Of a DNA stretch of 64,000 nucleotides, positions 18,697 to 28,255 are shown one piece after another. The stretch lies in contig JAJFKS010000006.1 of assembly GCA_021773115.1 (NCBI GenBank), forward strand, positions 310,001 to 374,000, read 5' to 3'. The DNA comes from Woeseiaceae bacterium (lineage in GTDB: Bacteria > Pseudomonadota > Gammaproteobacteria > Steroidobacterales > Woeseiaceae). Position numbers and translations under genes: made by a program. The notes beneath the pieces are model-generated. The model saw nothing but the letters and a program-made list of their open reading frames with translations, made no database searches and was not told the DNA's origin. Positions within the stretch are counted from its first letter, which is position 1, and every line of letters begins with the position of its first letter.

Positions 18697-19457
18697 TGAC
18701 GTAATTTCTCCAGTTGAACGACATGCGATGATGGCGTTCTCGGTGATCCGGGCGGCGTGTAGTGCCCAGTGAGTTCGTAGCGACTGCCCGGATGGTGCAG
18801 GCGCGAAAATGTGACCGGCCGGCCTTTGGTCCAGGTCCGGCGAATGACGACCAGACAGGCCTCACCGGTGTCCATTTCGAGATATTTTCGTACCGCTTCG
18901 TTGGGCATGACCGCGCGAACCGCCTGCTCGGCCTCCTGCAGCGGCGCGATGCCCGTCAGGTAGCCGCTCGGTGTAACGACATCGAAGTCCTGCTCGAGGC
19001 AGTCAGGCGCGAAGCTTGCGAGAACATGACGGTCCTCAACCTGGATTGGCACATTGTTTTCGAAATGCACCAGCAGCAAATGGAAAATAGCGGTGCCCTG
19101 ATCAACATGCAGGGCTTTCGCGATCTCGCCGCGTGCGTGTTGTTGAGACTGGCGCAACACACGACTCGAATGCGTGTTTCCACGACGCGCGATTTCCTCG
19201 GCAATGTTCTGCACCTCTAGCAGGTCCGACCGCGAGCGATAGTCTGAAACAAATGTGCCGCGCCCGGCAACGCGTTCGACGTAGCCTTCGTCGTTTAGCT
19301 CACGCAGAGCGCGATTCGCCGTCATGCGCGACACGCGCTTGGATTCGACCAGTTCGTTTTCTGAGGGTACTCGATCCGCCGGCTGCAATTCACCACTCGA
19401 AATTTTCGCGATGATGAAGTCTTTCAGCTCCTGGTAACGCGGTTTCGCGGCACTCAT
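18693..19457 (-). CDS. hutC: HutC, GntR-family histidine utilisation repressor
   Basis: A 254-residue regulator with an N-terminal GntR winged helix ([20 protein letters not shown] and [20 protein letters not shown]) and a C-terminal UTRA effector domain ([18 protein letters not shown] and later [18 protein letters not shown]). HutC binds TGTATATACA-like operators and is released by urocanate. Such an operator is seen at 20828-20840. It lies inside the operon it controls, giving autoregulation. Confidence 0.95.
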   Translation of the reverse strand: MSAAKPRYQELKDFIIAKISSGELQPADRVPSENELVESKRVSRMTANRALRELNDEGYVERVAGRGTFVSDYRSRSDLLEVQNIAEEIARRGNTHSSRVLRQSQQHARGEIAKALHVDQGTAIFHLLLVHFENNVPIQVEDRHVLASFAPDCLEQDFDVVTPSGYLTGIAPLQEAEQAVRAVMPNEAVRKYLEMDTGEACLVVIRRTWTKGRPVTFSRLHHPGSRYELTGHYTPPGSPRTPSSHVVQLEKLRQ

Positions 19458-20812
19458 CGGAAATCTCCGATGCGCGCAATAGTGTCTGAATAAGCTTTGC
19501 GCGCCGTATCACGCTGCAGGTGCGTGGCGTTAACAACACACCAGCGACCATTCACCATCACTCGCTCGACCGGCAGCGGATACCCGGAAAATACCAGCGC
19601 ATCTAGCCGCGAATCATCGTTGTGACCTGAAAACATGGGATCGTCATCACTGAGCACCACGAAATCCGCCGCTGCACCGACCTCAATCCTGCTGTTCGCC
19701 TGCCCACTCGCCGCGGCACCGCCATCGAGGGCACGCAGGAACAATTCACTACCGACATGGCAGTCGCGTAGCGATGCAACATTGCGTGATTGCGTCGCGA
19801 GGCGCTGGCCGTATTCAAGCCAGCGCAGTTCTTCAAACGGGTTGATTGATACGTGGCTGTCCGAACCGATCGCGATACGGCCGTCCTGCGACAGGAATTC
19901 GTGCAATGGAAACAGTCCGTCGCCGAGATTCGCCTCTGTGCTCGGGCACAATACGACGACGGCATTCGTCTTCGCGAGCGCGCTGATTTCCTTGCTGTTG
20001 ATGTGAGTTGCGTGTACCAGGCACCAGTTGCCGCGCAGCTCGAAGTTATCCAGCAACCACTCCACCGGGCGCTGCCCATACGCTGCCTGGCACTGTTCGA
20101 CTTCGGCCTGTTGTTCGGCGATATGCAAATGCATCGGCACAACGCTGTCGTTTGCCAGCCCGGCAATCTGCTGCAGCGACTCGGGACTGACTGCACGCAA
20201 ACTGTGCGCGCCGATACCAACCGTGGTTGTTGGCGCGGCACAGGCAACTGCTCGTGCGTGGTGCGCAAGAAATTCTTCGACAGGCTGGACGAAGCTGCGC
20301 TGGTGATCTTCGGGGCCGGACTTCTCGAAGCCGGCCCGTTCATAGTGCACCGGCACATAGGTCAGACGAATGCCACTATCGGCAGCTGCCGTTGAAATCG
20401 CATTGAACATCGTGTCGCTGGCATCAGGGTCGAATGGATCTCGATGCAGATAGTGAAATTCGACGACTGAGGTATAGCCGCTCACCAGCATTTCGCAATA
20501 AACCTGCCGTGCGATCGCGGTCAATGCATCGGCATCGACACGGCCGGCCAAGGCATACATGCGCTCGCGCCAGGTCCAGAAATTATCCCGGCCAGCCGGT
20601 GAGCGTTGTTCGGTGTGCCCCGCCAGCGCCCGCTGGAATGCATGGCTGTGGGCATTGCACAATCCGGGAATGACAAAACCGACCTCGATATCACCCGCCT
20701 CAACGCCTGCGGCCGTTTCAAGACGGGCAATCTGCCCGTCGGCGATGTGCAAACGCACGTCATCTTCCCAGCCGGACGCCAGGAGCGCCTTGTTCGCGAA
20801 TACTGTAGTCAT
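19454..20812 (-). CDS. hutF: Formimidoylglutamate deiminase
   Basis: An amidohydrolase of about 452 residues. It deiminates N-formimino-L-glutamate to N-formyl-L-glutamate and ammonia, feeding HutG. Metal-site motifs include LCNAHSHAFQRAL, the VPMHLHIAEQ histidines, and GSDSHVSINPFEELR. The ATG at 20812 (MTTVFANKALL) is the better start, because the upstream ATG at 20866 would extend into the regulatory region. It is the first gene of the minus-strand hut operon, divergent from hutI across the HutC-like operator. Confidence 0.94.
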   Translation of the reverse strand: MTTVFANKALLASGWEDDVRLHIADGQIARLETAAGVEAGDIEVGFVIPGLCNAHSHAFQRALAGHTEQRSPAGRDNFWTWRERMYALAGRVDADALTAIARQVYCEMLVSGYTSVVEFHYLHRDPFDPDASDTMFNAISTAAADSGIRLTYVPVHYERAGFEKSGPEDHQRSFVQPVEEFLAHHARAVACAAPTTTVGIGAHSLRAVSPESLQQIAGLANDSVVPMHLHIAEQQAEVEQCQAAYGQRPVEWLLDNFELRGNWCLVHATHINSKEISALAKTNAVVVLCPSTEANLGDGLFPLHEFLSQDGRIAIGSDSHVSINPFEELRWLEYGQRLATQSRNVASLRDCHVGSELFLRALDGGAAASGQANSRIEVGAAADFVVLSDDDPMFSGHNDDSRLDALVFSGYPLPVERVMVNGRWCVVNATHLQRDTARKAYSDTIARIGDFR

Positions 20813-20827
20813 GCCATTCCTGTTGGG

Positions 20828-20840
20828 TTGTATATACAGG
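20828..20840. promoter_or_regulatory. HutC operator-like site
   Basis: TTGTATATACAGG contains the perfect palindrome TGTATATACA (20829-20838), which resembles known HutC operators. It sits in the 75-nt gap between hutF (-) and hutI (+), so one bound HutC could repress both transcripts. Confidence 0.7.
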
Positions 20841-20887
20841 CTAGACCATGATAACGTCACTTGCAACCATCAACGCCGGAAATTTTT

Positions 20888-22111
20888 ATGCCCGACTGGG
20901 ACCTGCTGCTAACCGATACCCGCATTGCGACAATGTGTGCCGATTCGCCGGACTACGGCGTCATCGACGGGCCCGGAGCCGTTGCGATCAAGGACGGACA
21001 AATCGCCTGGCTGGGCAAGCAGTCCGAGCTGCCCGACCTCGTGGCGGCGGAGCGGCGTTCGCTTGACGGACGCTGGCTCACGCCCGCGCTGATCGACTGC
21101 CATACGCACCTGGTTTTCGGTGGCGATCGTGCGGCAGAATTTGAGCAGCGGCTGCGCGGTGCGAGTTACGAGGATATCGCCAGGGCTGGCGGTGGCATCA
21201 TGTCCACCGTCAAAGCCACGCGCACAGCCAGCGCAGACGAGCTTTTCGATGCGGCACTGCCGCGGGTTGAGGCGCTGGCAAGCGAAGGGGTCGCGACGGT
21301 CGAAATCAAATCCGGCTATGGCCTCGACATCGATACGGAAATCCGCATGCTCAACGTTGCCCGCCGCCTTGGCAGGGAGTCGTCCATCGACATCCGCACC
21401 ACGCTGCTCGCAGCGCACACGGTCCCCCCCGAATTCAAAGACAATGCAGACGCCTACGTCGCGCTCGTGTGCGAGAGAATCCTGCCGCTGGTCGCCGAAC
21501 GGGGTCTCGCTGATGCCGTCGATGCCTATTGCGAGTCCATTGCCTTTAGTCCTTCACAGGTCGAAAGGCTGTTTCAGGCAGCGACAGAACTTGGGCTGCC
21601 GGTGAAACTCCATGCCGACCAGCTTTCGGACAGCGGCGGTGCAGCGCTGGCGGCCAGCTTCAACGCATTGTCCGCCGACCATCTGGAATACACCTCGCTC
21701 GCCGGTGTCGACGCCATGGCTGCCTCGTCGGCTGTTGCCGTACTACTGCCGGGCGCATTTCTGACATTGTCCGAAACACAACTGCCACCTATCGACGCGT
21801 TGCGCGCAAAAGGCGTTCCGATTGCAGTTGCGACGGACTGCAATCCGGGTACCTCTCCGATTTGCTCATTACGAACGGCAATGATGCTGGCATCGCGCCT
21901 GTTCAAGTTAACGCCCGAGGAATGCCTTGCCGGTGCGACCCGAGAAGCGGCTCGTGCGCTTGGCGTGCTGGCCGATCGCGGCACGCTGGAAATCGGCAAG
22001 CGCGCCGACATCGCCGCCTGGGATATCGAACACCCCCGTGAGCTCGCGTACTGGGTCGGCACACCGCAACTGGCAGAACGGTTTACAAGCGCGCACACTA
22101 CGCGGCCTTGA
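20888..22111 (+). CDS. hutI: Imidazolonepropionase
   Basis: A metal-dependent amidohydrolase of about 407 residues that opens the imidazolone ring to give N-formimino-L-glutamate. The motifs are ALIDCHTHLVFGGDRAAEF (first metal site), EIKSGYGLD, and ATDCNPGTSP. The ATG at 20888 (MPDWDLL) has an upstream CCGGAA and matches the family start; earlier ATGs extend into the operator region. It completes the pathway together with the divergent hutF-C-U-H-G operon and overlaps the MFS gene by 4 nt. Confidence 0.95.
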   Translation: MPDWDLLLTDTRIATMCADSPDYGVIDGPGAVAIKDGQIAWLGKQSELPDLVAAERRSLDGRWLTPALIDCHTHLVFGGDRAAEFEQRLRGASYEDIARAGGGIMSTVKATRTASADELFDAALPRVEALASEGVATVEIKSGYGLDIDTEIRMLNVARRLGRESSIDIRTTLLAAHTVPPEFKDNADAYVALVCERILPLVAERGLADAVDAYCESIAFSPSQVERLFQAATELGLPVKLHADQLSDSGGAALAASFNALSADHLEYTSLAGVDAMAASSAVAVLLPGAFLTLSETQLPPIDALRAKGVPIAVATDCNPGTSPICSLRTAMMLASRLFKLTPEECLAGATREAARALGVLADRGTLEIGKRADIAAWDIEHPRELAYWVGTPQLAERFTSAHTTRP

Positions 22112-23334
22112 ACTCGCACCTCACCCAGTCCCGAAGTTTTATTGTTACGCTTGGCCTTCTGACGGGCATTGCGGCCTTGACTGTGGATGTCAGTCTCCCG
22201 GCTATTCCGGCCATGGTCGAGGCGCTTTCCACGACGCTGTCGCGGGGCCAGCAGATTGTCGGTATTTTCATGTTCGGCATGTCGCTGGGACAGATTCCGT
22301 CCGGTCTTGCGTCTGACCGTTTCGGACGCTTGCCAACGATCTATGTCGGCATGGGCCTGTTTCTGATCAGTGGTTTCGTCGCCGCAATCGCCAATGACAT
22401 GGAAGTCCTGCTCGCAGCGCGTTTCGTGCAGGGTGTCGGCAGCGCCTCTGCAATTGTTGTATCGCGAGCGATTGTTCGCGACATATCGAGCGGCAGAGAC
22501 GCGGCACGCCTGATGTCATTGTTGACAATGATTTTCACCGCGGTGCCGGTTATTGCACCGACCATCGGCGCGTTACTGGTCGCGCAATGGAACTGGCGGG
22601 CACCGTTTATCATTATCGTGGTCGCAGGCTTTGCCTTGCTACTCGGTATTCAGCGGAATCTTGTTGAAACACATGTGCCGAACGCATCTGAACACCCTTT
22701 GCGACAGTTGGTTTCCAGTTTCAAAGAATACTTTTCGCATCGCCAAAGCGTATTCGGTCTGCTGCTCCTGATCCTGCCACCGTCGGGCTACATGTCGATC
22801 ATTGCGGTCTCAGCGGCGCTGGCGGTGGAAATTTACGGATTCACGATCCAGCAGTACGGATTGATTTTTGCCTGCGCCGGACTGTCGATTCTTGCCGGAT
22901 CAACATTCAATCGCTGGCTTGTGATGCGTTACGACGTCTTGCAACTCGTCAAGCTCGGTGTGTTATTGATTTTCACAGCGAGCGCGCAAATGATCGTCAT
23001 TGCCATCCTCGATGACGCGCCGTTCTGGTGGGTCTGGAGCTGTGTCTGCCTGTACATGTTTACCATCGCAATCCTGATGTCGAATACGACGGTACTGGCA
23101 TTGGATCCCTTGCCACGAATTGCGGGCGTCGCGTCGTCAATACTCGGAACATCGCAAACCCTGGTGGGTGCCTGCGGTGCCATTCTCGGTGCGCTAATTT
23201 ACGACGGATCCGTGCGCAACGCCGTCATCATTATGGCCGCCGCCGGAACAATCACCGCAGGCATTTATTTACTGCGGCCGTTTTTGGCACCGGGGCTATT
23301 GGTCCGCAATCGCGCCGAGCTTGCTCGCGACTAA
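22108..23334 (+). CDS. MFS transporter, Bcr/CflA-like
   Basis: A 408-residue membrane protein with about 12 hydrophobic segments. Motif A of the MFS is seen as GLASDRFGRLPT between helices 2 and 3, and the ARFVQGVGSASAIVVSRAIVRD segment is typical of the Bcr/CflA drug-resistance group. The TTG start at 22108 overlaps the hutI stop by 4 nt. The co-translation with hutI suggests it exports or imports a histidine-pathway compound, but Bcr/CflA members are usually efflux pumps, so the substrate is unknown. Confidence 0.88.
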   Translation: MNSHLTQSRSFIVTLGLLTGIAALTVDVSLPAIPAMVEALSTTLSRGQQIVGIFMFGMSLGQIPSGLASDRFGRLPTIYVGMGLFLISGFVAAIANDMEVLLAARFVQGVGSASAIVVSRAIVRDISSGRDAARLMSLLTMIFTAVPVIAPTIGALLVAQWNWRAPFIIIVVAGFALLLGIQRNLVETHVPNASEHPLRQLVSSFKEYFSHRQSVFGLLLLILPPSGYMSIIAVSAALAVEIYGFTIQQYGLIFACAGLSILAGSTFNRWLVMRYDVLQLVKLGVLLIFTASAQMIVIAILDDAPFWWVWSCVCLYMFTIAILMSNTTVLALDPLPRIAGVASSILGTSQTLVGACGAILGALIYDGSVRNAVIIMAAAGTITAGIYLLRPFLAPGLLVRNRAELARD

Positions 23335-23915
23335 TCGAGTTCGGTCAGGACTTCTGTGAGTGATTTTCGTGACTGCGTCGGGGTGAGCTTGGGGTAGCCG
23401 AACCAGATGAGCCCGACAACGAACGCCGTATCGGAATCGAAACCTGCAATTTCGCTGAAGCGTTCATCTCGCGTTATTGCACCCGTCGTCCACTTGCACC
23501 CGACTCCAGCCTTCCACAAATACAGCATGAAGTTTTGTACCGCCGCTGCGCACGCAGCATAGTCTTCTCGTTGTTGCAGCTCGTCGGGCGACTTGTTGCA
23601 CGTGACAACCAACCAGCCGGGCTTTTCGCTCCATCGCTCGCGTTTGAACTCGCCAGCTTTTTCACCCTTTTTTGCACTCACGAGGTCGTAACACAGCTGC
23701 AGACAGCGTTCGATCGTGTGTTTGCCCAGCAGGTAAAAACGCCATGGCTCGGTCACGCGATGATTTGGCGCCCAGGTTGCCGCTTCGATCGCTTCTTTGA
23801 CCAGCGCATTCGGCACGGGTGTTTGCAGGAACAGCTCAATCGTGCGGCGTCCCTGCAGGACTTCCGCAAATTCACGCAGCTCCTGGGTTTCATAACTTGG
23901 CGCTTTTGTTTTCAC
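23331..23915 (-). CDS. Nitroreductase-family protein
   Basis: A 194-residue FMN-dependent oxidoreductase of the nitroreductase fold. It shows the N-terminal RRTIELFLQTPVPN followed by the FMN-contact AATWAPNHRVTEPWRF, and the later FVVGLIWFGYPK motif. Substrate cannot be inferred. It ends 4 nt inside the MFS gene (convergent) and lies 15 nt after the thiolase gene's stop, so it may be cotranscribed with it. Confidence 0.87.
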   Translation of the reverse strand: MKTKAPSYETQELREFAEVLQGRRTIELFLQTPVPNALVKEAIEAATWAPNHRVTEPWRFYLLGKHTIERCLQLCYDLVSAKKGEKAGEFKRERWSEKPGWLVVTCNKSPDELQQREDYAACAAAVQNFMLYLWKAGVGCKWTTGAITRDERFSEIAGFDSDTAFVVGLIWFGYPKLTPTQSRKSLTEVLTELD

Positions 23916-23930
23916 TGCTGTCCTGTTGCC

Positions 23931-25136
23931 CTAGCTGCGCTCGATGATCATGGCAATGCCCTGCCCGACGCCGATACACATGGTGCATAGGGCATAGCGC
24001 CCGGATGTGCGGCGCAACTGGTAAGCTGCGGTCGTGACTAATCGTGCTCCCGACATGCCGAGTGGATGACCGAGCGCGATCGCGCCACCATTGGCGTTAA
24101 CGTGTTCGGCATCATCGGCAACACCGAGTTGCCGAAGCGTCGCAAGTCCCTGCGCCGCGAAAGCTTCATTGAGTTCGATGACGTCCATCTGCTCAATGGA
24201 GAGACCGCACAGTGCCAGGACTTTTTGCGATGCGGGCGCTGGACCAATACCCATGATCCGCGGCTCAACGCCGGCGACTGACCAGCCAACAACGCGGGCG
24301 AGCGGTTCGAGCTTGTGGGTCTTTAGCGCGGACTCATTAGCGACGATCATTGCGCAGGCCCCATCGTTAATCCCCGATGCGTTACCCGCTGTGATCGTGC
24401 CACCCTCGCGAATGAGGGGGCGCAGTTTTTGCAATCCCTCAATCGTTGATCCGGCACGTGGGTGTTCATCGGCGCTGACCAGTACCGCTTCACCGCGTCG
24501 CTGCGGGATCGAAACTGCGATGATTTCATCGTCGAATAATCCGGCCTTCGCGGCAGCTTCGGCACGCAACTGACTCCGCAACGCCATCGCATCCTGATCT
24601 TGCCGTGATACACCGAAATCATCGGCCACATTTTCTGCCGTCTCGGACATTGAGTCGACGCCATACTGCGCTTCAAGATTCTTGTTGACGAATCGCCAGC
24701 CCAGCGTCGTGTCATACAATTCGACATTCCGACCGAACGCGGCGCTCTGCTTGGGCATGACGAACGGTGCCCGTGACATCGATTCAACACCACCGGCAAT
24801 CGCGAGCTGTATGCTGCCTGCTTTGATGCCATCCGCCACGTTCCCGAGCGCGTTCATGCCGGATCCACAAAGTCGATTGACCGTTGCTGCCGGCACGTCG
24901 ACCGGCAAACCTGCGAGCAGCGCGGACATCCGCGCGACATTGCGATTGTCTTCCCCCGCCTGGTTGGCGCAGCCATAAACAAGGTCGTCAATCGCCGCGG
25001 CATCGAGGTGACTGTTTCGCTGTATCAGCGCGGCGATCGGTATTGCGCCAAGATCGTCCGTACGCACCGATGACAAGGCGCCGCCGTAACGACCGATCGG
25101 TGTACGAACCGCATCACAAATGTAGGCATCAGTCAT
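23931..25136 (-). CDS. pcaF: 3-oxoadipyl-CoA thiolase-type acyl-CoA acetyltransferase
   Basis: A 401-residue thiolase. The N-terminal RTPIGRYGGALSSVRTDDLG, YGCANQAGEDNRNVARM and GGVESMSRAPFVM are typical of PcaF/PaaJ. Catalytic residues visible are nucleophile C90 (NRLCGSGMNA), the NEAFAAQG segment, the GHPLGMSG histidine and the C-terminal TMCIGVGQG cysteine. PcaF splits 3-oxoadipyl-CoA to succinyl-CoA and acetyl-CoA at the end of the beta-ketoadipate or phenylacetate routes. No other aromatic-degradation genes are nearby, so a more general beta-oxidation role is possible. Confidence 0.87.
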   Translation of the reverse strand: MTDAYICDAVRTPIGRYGGALSSVRTDDLGAIPIAALIQRNSHLDAAAIDDLVYGCANQAGEDNRNVARMSALLAGLPVDVPAATVNRLCGSGMNALGNVADGIKAGSIQLAIAGGVESMSRAPFVMPKQSAAFGRNVELYDTTLGWRFVNKNLEAQYGVDSMSETAENVADDFGVSRQDQDAMALRSQLRAEAAAKAGLFDDEIIAVSIPQRRGEAVLVSADEHPRAGSTIEGLQKLRPLIREGGTITAGNASGINDGACAMIVANESALKTHKLEPLARVVGWSVAGVEPRIMGIGPAPASQKVLALCGLSIEQMDVIELNEAFAAQGLATLRQLGVADDAEHVNANGGAIALGHPLGMSGARLVTTAAYQLRRTSGRYALCTMCIGVGQGIAMIIERS

Positions 25137-25139
25137 GAA

Positions 25140-25268
25140 TCAGGCTACTCCGATAGTTATTCGTCGCAGCACGACATTCTTCACCACGAAGTGCTTGTAC
25201 AGTGCGCTGAGGATGTGCAGGACGATTACTGCAATCGAGCCGGTGCCGCGCCTTCGCCAGGCTCCCAT
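25140..25268 (-). pseudogene. Remnant of a cytochrome b561 C-terminus
   Basis: A 42-residue minus-strand frame reads ...AVIVLHILSALYKHFVVK and ends shortly after LRRITIGVA. This looks like the last transmembrane helix and tail of bacterial cytochrome b561, where a LHxxxALxHHF pattern holds a haem histidine. The rest of the gene is missing: the sequence above 25268 does not continue the family. It is probably a decayed remnant between the peroxiredoxin-like and thiolase genes. The match is short, so confidence is modest. Confidence 0.45.
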
Positions 25269-25353
25269 ATTCAGTTTCAGTGTTCTTAAGCCCCACAACG
25301 CCTCCGATTCGTGCACTTTGTCAGCAGTGCACGAAGACTATCACTAGCGGGCG

Positions 25354-26028
25354 TTAATCTGCAGCGGCGATTTTCTCGGCAGCAAGCAGCAACTCATCTG
25401 CCGGCAGGCGAATTTTATAATTTGCGTTGGTGAATGCGAATTGAATGATGCCGTGCCGATCCACTGCGAAAACGGCCGGCACTGGCAGGATGCCGTGGTT
25501 CGTCATTGACGAGCCTTCGATATCCTTTCGTTTCTCACGGCGGCGAACTTCTCTGTCGGATACCCGAAACGCGATGCCCAGCGCCGTGGCAGCCTGCGCG
25601 TCGGCATCAGACAACAAGGTGTAGTCCAGACCGGCGATGTCCTGCTGCGTTTCCATACTCAGGCTTTCGAACAACTGATCCGGCCGATCCCCACTCAGGA
25701 ACAGCACATCGACGCCAAGTTCACGAATCTTCGGTATGACATGTCGCATGTCTGACAGGTAGGCATTGCAGAAAGGGCACCACCCGCCTCGAAACGCAAG
25801 CAGTACTGCCGGACGCTCGAGCCGCTGCGGATTGAAATCAAAGGCGTCGCCGTCGACATCCCGGACGACGAAACGTGGCGCAGCGTCACCGCTGCCAAGC
25901 GGGTTGATCGAATCGGCCGATTCCGCGATCGGCACATCGGCGTGTCCCTCCCGGATAGCCAGGCTGGCAGCCATACTGATTGCGAACAATGCGATCAGTG
26001 CGATGTGGGCAAAGGAGCGATATTTCAT
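25354..26028 (-). CDS. Exported peroxiredoxin-like (AhpC/TSA) protein
   Basis: A 224-residue protein with an N-terminal signal or anchor helix (IALIALFAISMAASLAI) and a thioredoxin-fold redoxin domain. The redox site is FRGGWCPFCNAYLSDM, with a CxxC pair as in the AhpC/TSA-like group in place of the single peroxidatic Cys of typical peroxiredoxins. Strands such as VLFLSGDRPDQ and PAVFAVDRHGIIQFAF complete the fold. Likely a periplasmic thiol peroxidase or disulfide reductase. It has no clear operon partner. Confidence 0.82.
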   Translation of the reverse strand: MKYRSFAHIALIALFAISMAASLAIREGHADVPIAESADSINPLGSGDAAPRFVVRDVDGDAFDFNPQRLERPAVLLAFRGGWCPFCNAYLSDMRHVIPKIRELGVDVLFLSGDRPDQLFESLSMETQQDIAGLDYTLLSDADAQAATALGIAFRVSDREVRRREKRKDIEGSSMTNHGILPVPAVFAVDRHGIIQFAFTNANYKIRLPADELLLAAEKIAAAD

Positions 26029-26128
26029 CAGTTTAACCTATTCGGGTTTTGCTACAGGACCGCCCGAGGCCCGGTTTTGTTTCAGTGACTCTTGACGCCG
26101 CGCATCCGTTGCGCCGGGGATGTCCGTA

Positions 26129-28081
26129 TTACAGTGCTTTTTCCAGGAGATCGTTGGCGGCAACCTCGCTTGTACCCCGGCAGCGGGCCTTGGCCCGATA
26201 CATTGCCTGGTCGGCCACACGCAGCAATCCGGTTAGCGTATTGGCGTGCTCCGGATACCGCGCCATTCCTATACTGGCCGCGCAACGCAACTCTCGTCGA
26301 CCGATCAGGTATTTTTCTTCAAGCGCGCGAGTCAATCGCTGCGCAAGTTTGTCAGCCACGTCGGGGTCAACATCCGGAACCAGCGCGACGAATTCATCGC
26401 CACCCGGTCGGCCAATAATATCGCAGGAACGGAGGCTCTTGCGAAGACGTTCGGACGCAATCGTCAGCAACTGGTCACCCACTTCGTGACCGTAAAGGTC
26501 ATTGATTTTTTTAAAGTCGTTCAGGTCGATAAATAACAGAGCGCCGGTCGCGTCATCTGCGCTGCTTGAAAGTCTGCGCGACGCCTGGTGCTCAAAACCG
26601 CGGCGATTGAGCACCCCGGTCAACGGATCCGACAGGGCAATCGATTCCATCTGGCGCTCTTTGACTTTGGTGTCTGTGATGTCGACAAAAGATGCTGCAA
26701 TATCATCGCCAACAGGTTCGCAAATCATGCGCAGCCACCGCGATGACCCCTTGTGCCGGTGCCGCACTTCGACGTCGAGTCCCTTGCCGGCCTCAACAGC
26801 AATTTCAAACTGCTCGTAGGTTCGGCGCGCATCATCGTCATCCAAACCGGATGTCGCCAAACCAATGACCTCGCGTGCCGTACTGTCCGATAGCTCGCCT
26901 GCGTCAACACCCAGGAATCGACCTGCGGCAGCGTTGGCGAAAATGCTGCGCAATGTTTTGCTGCCGTTGTTGTTGAACGCCCAGCGAAACCGAATGATAC
27001 CGTTCACTGAGTGGTCGATCAGCGTACGCAGCAGTTTTTCGCTTTTTCGAACTTCGGATTGCGCCTTTTCAACATCGCTGACATCACGAAACATCAACAC
27101 CCGCCCACCATGCTTTTGCGATCGGCCGGATTTGATTTGTGATACCTGAACATGCAGGAAACGCCCCGTCGATGTCAGCATCTTCTGCGGTTGGCCGGTA
27201 TTCAGCGCTTCGTATACTTCCGGCGCATCGCTGCCGAATATATCTTCCAGCGGTGTACGCAGCGCGCCCGCCTCTGTCACCGACAGCATGGTTTCAGCGG
27301 TGTGATTCATGCCAATCACGCGACAGTTATCGTCGATGACTACGACCGGATCCTGCATGTTCTGAAAAACCGTCTCGTACGCCAGTGGCGTGAACTGAAT
27401 AATTTGCTCACCCAGTATTAGCCAGGTGTAAATCGGCAACATGGCGACGAATGCAAAAGGTACAAAGGATATTGTATTGGGGCCATACCCGAGATCGTAG
27501 GCTGCCGCTGCTACCAACGGCACGGTGCAGGCAGCCACCATCATGAACAAGCCTCGACGCTGTGCCGGTGCAACTGCGGTGCTGTGTGTTACCAGTGTCA
27601 GTATCGCCGCCGCGATGACGGCATAGCTGTACGGCAAGTGCACGAACAGGAACCACGGACCCCATTTGTCCGGACGGGTCAAGAACTCACCTGCCGCGTT
27701 GGTCGCTGGCAGGAGCCACATGAATTCGTGGCTTGCGTTAGTTGCCGCCAGGGTTATCGACGTCAGCGGAATCAGCATCAACAGTACCAGCGTTCGACTG
27801 GGCGTGTCTCTGCGGGTGTAATCGCGAAAGCAAACATAGGCAACGATGGGAACCAGCGCGGTGCCGATAAAGTGCCCGGTGCGGCCGAGTGTGAATACGG
27901 TGAAGTCGCTCGCAAGCAACTCGATCGCGCCACCCATGACCCAGATGCTGACCAGCATGAACAGCACACCCATCGGCATGCTACCGGCCGTCCGCTTGGT
28001 GGCGACCAGCCGCACGCCCAGCGACAGGTAGCAAGCTGCGCTGAAGATCAGCAGGGTGGACAGAAGGACGTCCAGATTCAT
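26129..28081 (-). CDS. Membrane-bound diguanylate cyclase with 7TM, PAS and GGDEF domains
   Basis: A 650-residue signalling protein. Residues 1-225 form about seven hydrophobic segments resembling the 7TM histidine-kinase-type N-terminal module. PAS-like domains span about 235-340 and 345-475, and a GGDEF domain lies at about 485-645. The active-site motif GGDEF (560-564) is intact, so it should make cyclic di-GMP. An RxxD inhibitory site (RSCD, 551-554) is correctly placed 5 residues before GGDEF, suggesting product inhibition. No EAL domain is present. The ligand is unknown. A perfect 7-nt inverted repeat lies about 30 nt upstream of its start. Confidence 0.93.
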   Translation of the reverse strand: MNLDVLLSTLLIFSAACYLSLGVRLVATKRTAGSMPMGVLFMLVSIWVMGGAIELLASDFTVFTLGRTGHFIGTALVPIVAYVCFRDYTRRDTPSRTLVLLMLIPLTSITLAATNASHEFMWLLPATNAAGEFLTRPDKWGPWFLFVHLPYSYAVIAAAILTLVTHSTAVAPAQRRGLFMMVAACTVPLVAAAAYDLGYGPNTISFVPFAFVAMLPIYTWLILGEQIIQFTPLAYETVFQNMQDPVVVIDDNCRVIGMNHTAETMLSVTEAGALRTPLEDIFGSDAPEVYEALNTGQPQKMLTSTGRFLHVQVSQIKSGRSQKHGGRVLMFRDVSDVEKAQSEVRKSEKLLRTLIDHSVNGIIRFRWAFNNNGSKTLRSIFANAAAGRFLGVDAGELSDSTAREVIGLATSGLDDDDARRTYEQFEIAVEAGKGLDVEVRHRHKGSSRWLRMICEPVGDDIAASFVDITDTKVKERQMESIALSDPLTGVLNRRGFEHQASRRLSSSADDATGALLFIDLNDFKKINDLYGHEVGDQLLTIASERLRKSLRSCDIIGRPGGDEFVALVPDVDPDVADKLAQRLTRALEEKYLIGRRELRCAASIGMARYPEHANTLTGLLRVADQAMYRAKARCRGTSEVAANDLLEKAL

Positions 28082-28109
28082 GACTTACCACATTGAGGTA
28101 ACGAAATGC

Positions 28110-28127
28110 TCCGTACAATAGTACGGA
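28110..28127. promoter_or_regulatory. Inverted repeat upstream of the diguanylate cyclase gene
   Basis: TCCGTACAATAGTACGGA is a perfect 7-bp inverted repeat with a 4-nt centre, 29 nt before the diguanylate cyclase start. Its size and position suit a dimeric repressor operator. No regulator is identified. Confidence 0.35.
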
Positions 28128-28255
28128 CTGCAACGCCTCTTTTCGCGGACCTGTTTCTCAGCTTTGTCGGCTGTCTGCGGCCAGGGAGCGCCTGTGCGCC
28201 ACACTCAAAGCTCGCGCAAAACCGCATTCCAATCTCGAGTCCTTATCATAAGCAT

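Noticed and set aside
25135..25347. 70-residue plus-strand reading frame
   Set aside because: The reverse strand reads as a cytochrome b561 tail, while this frame has no motif and no ribosome binding site.
27584..28096. 170-residue plus-strand reading frame
   Set aside because: It is antisense to the membrane part of the diguanylate cyclase gene and has no recognisable domain.
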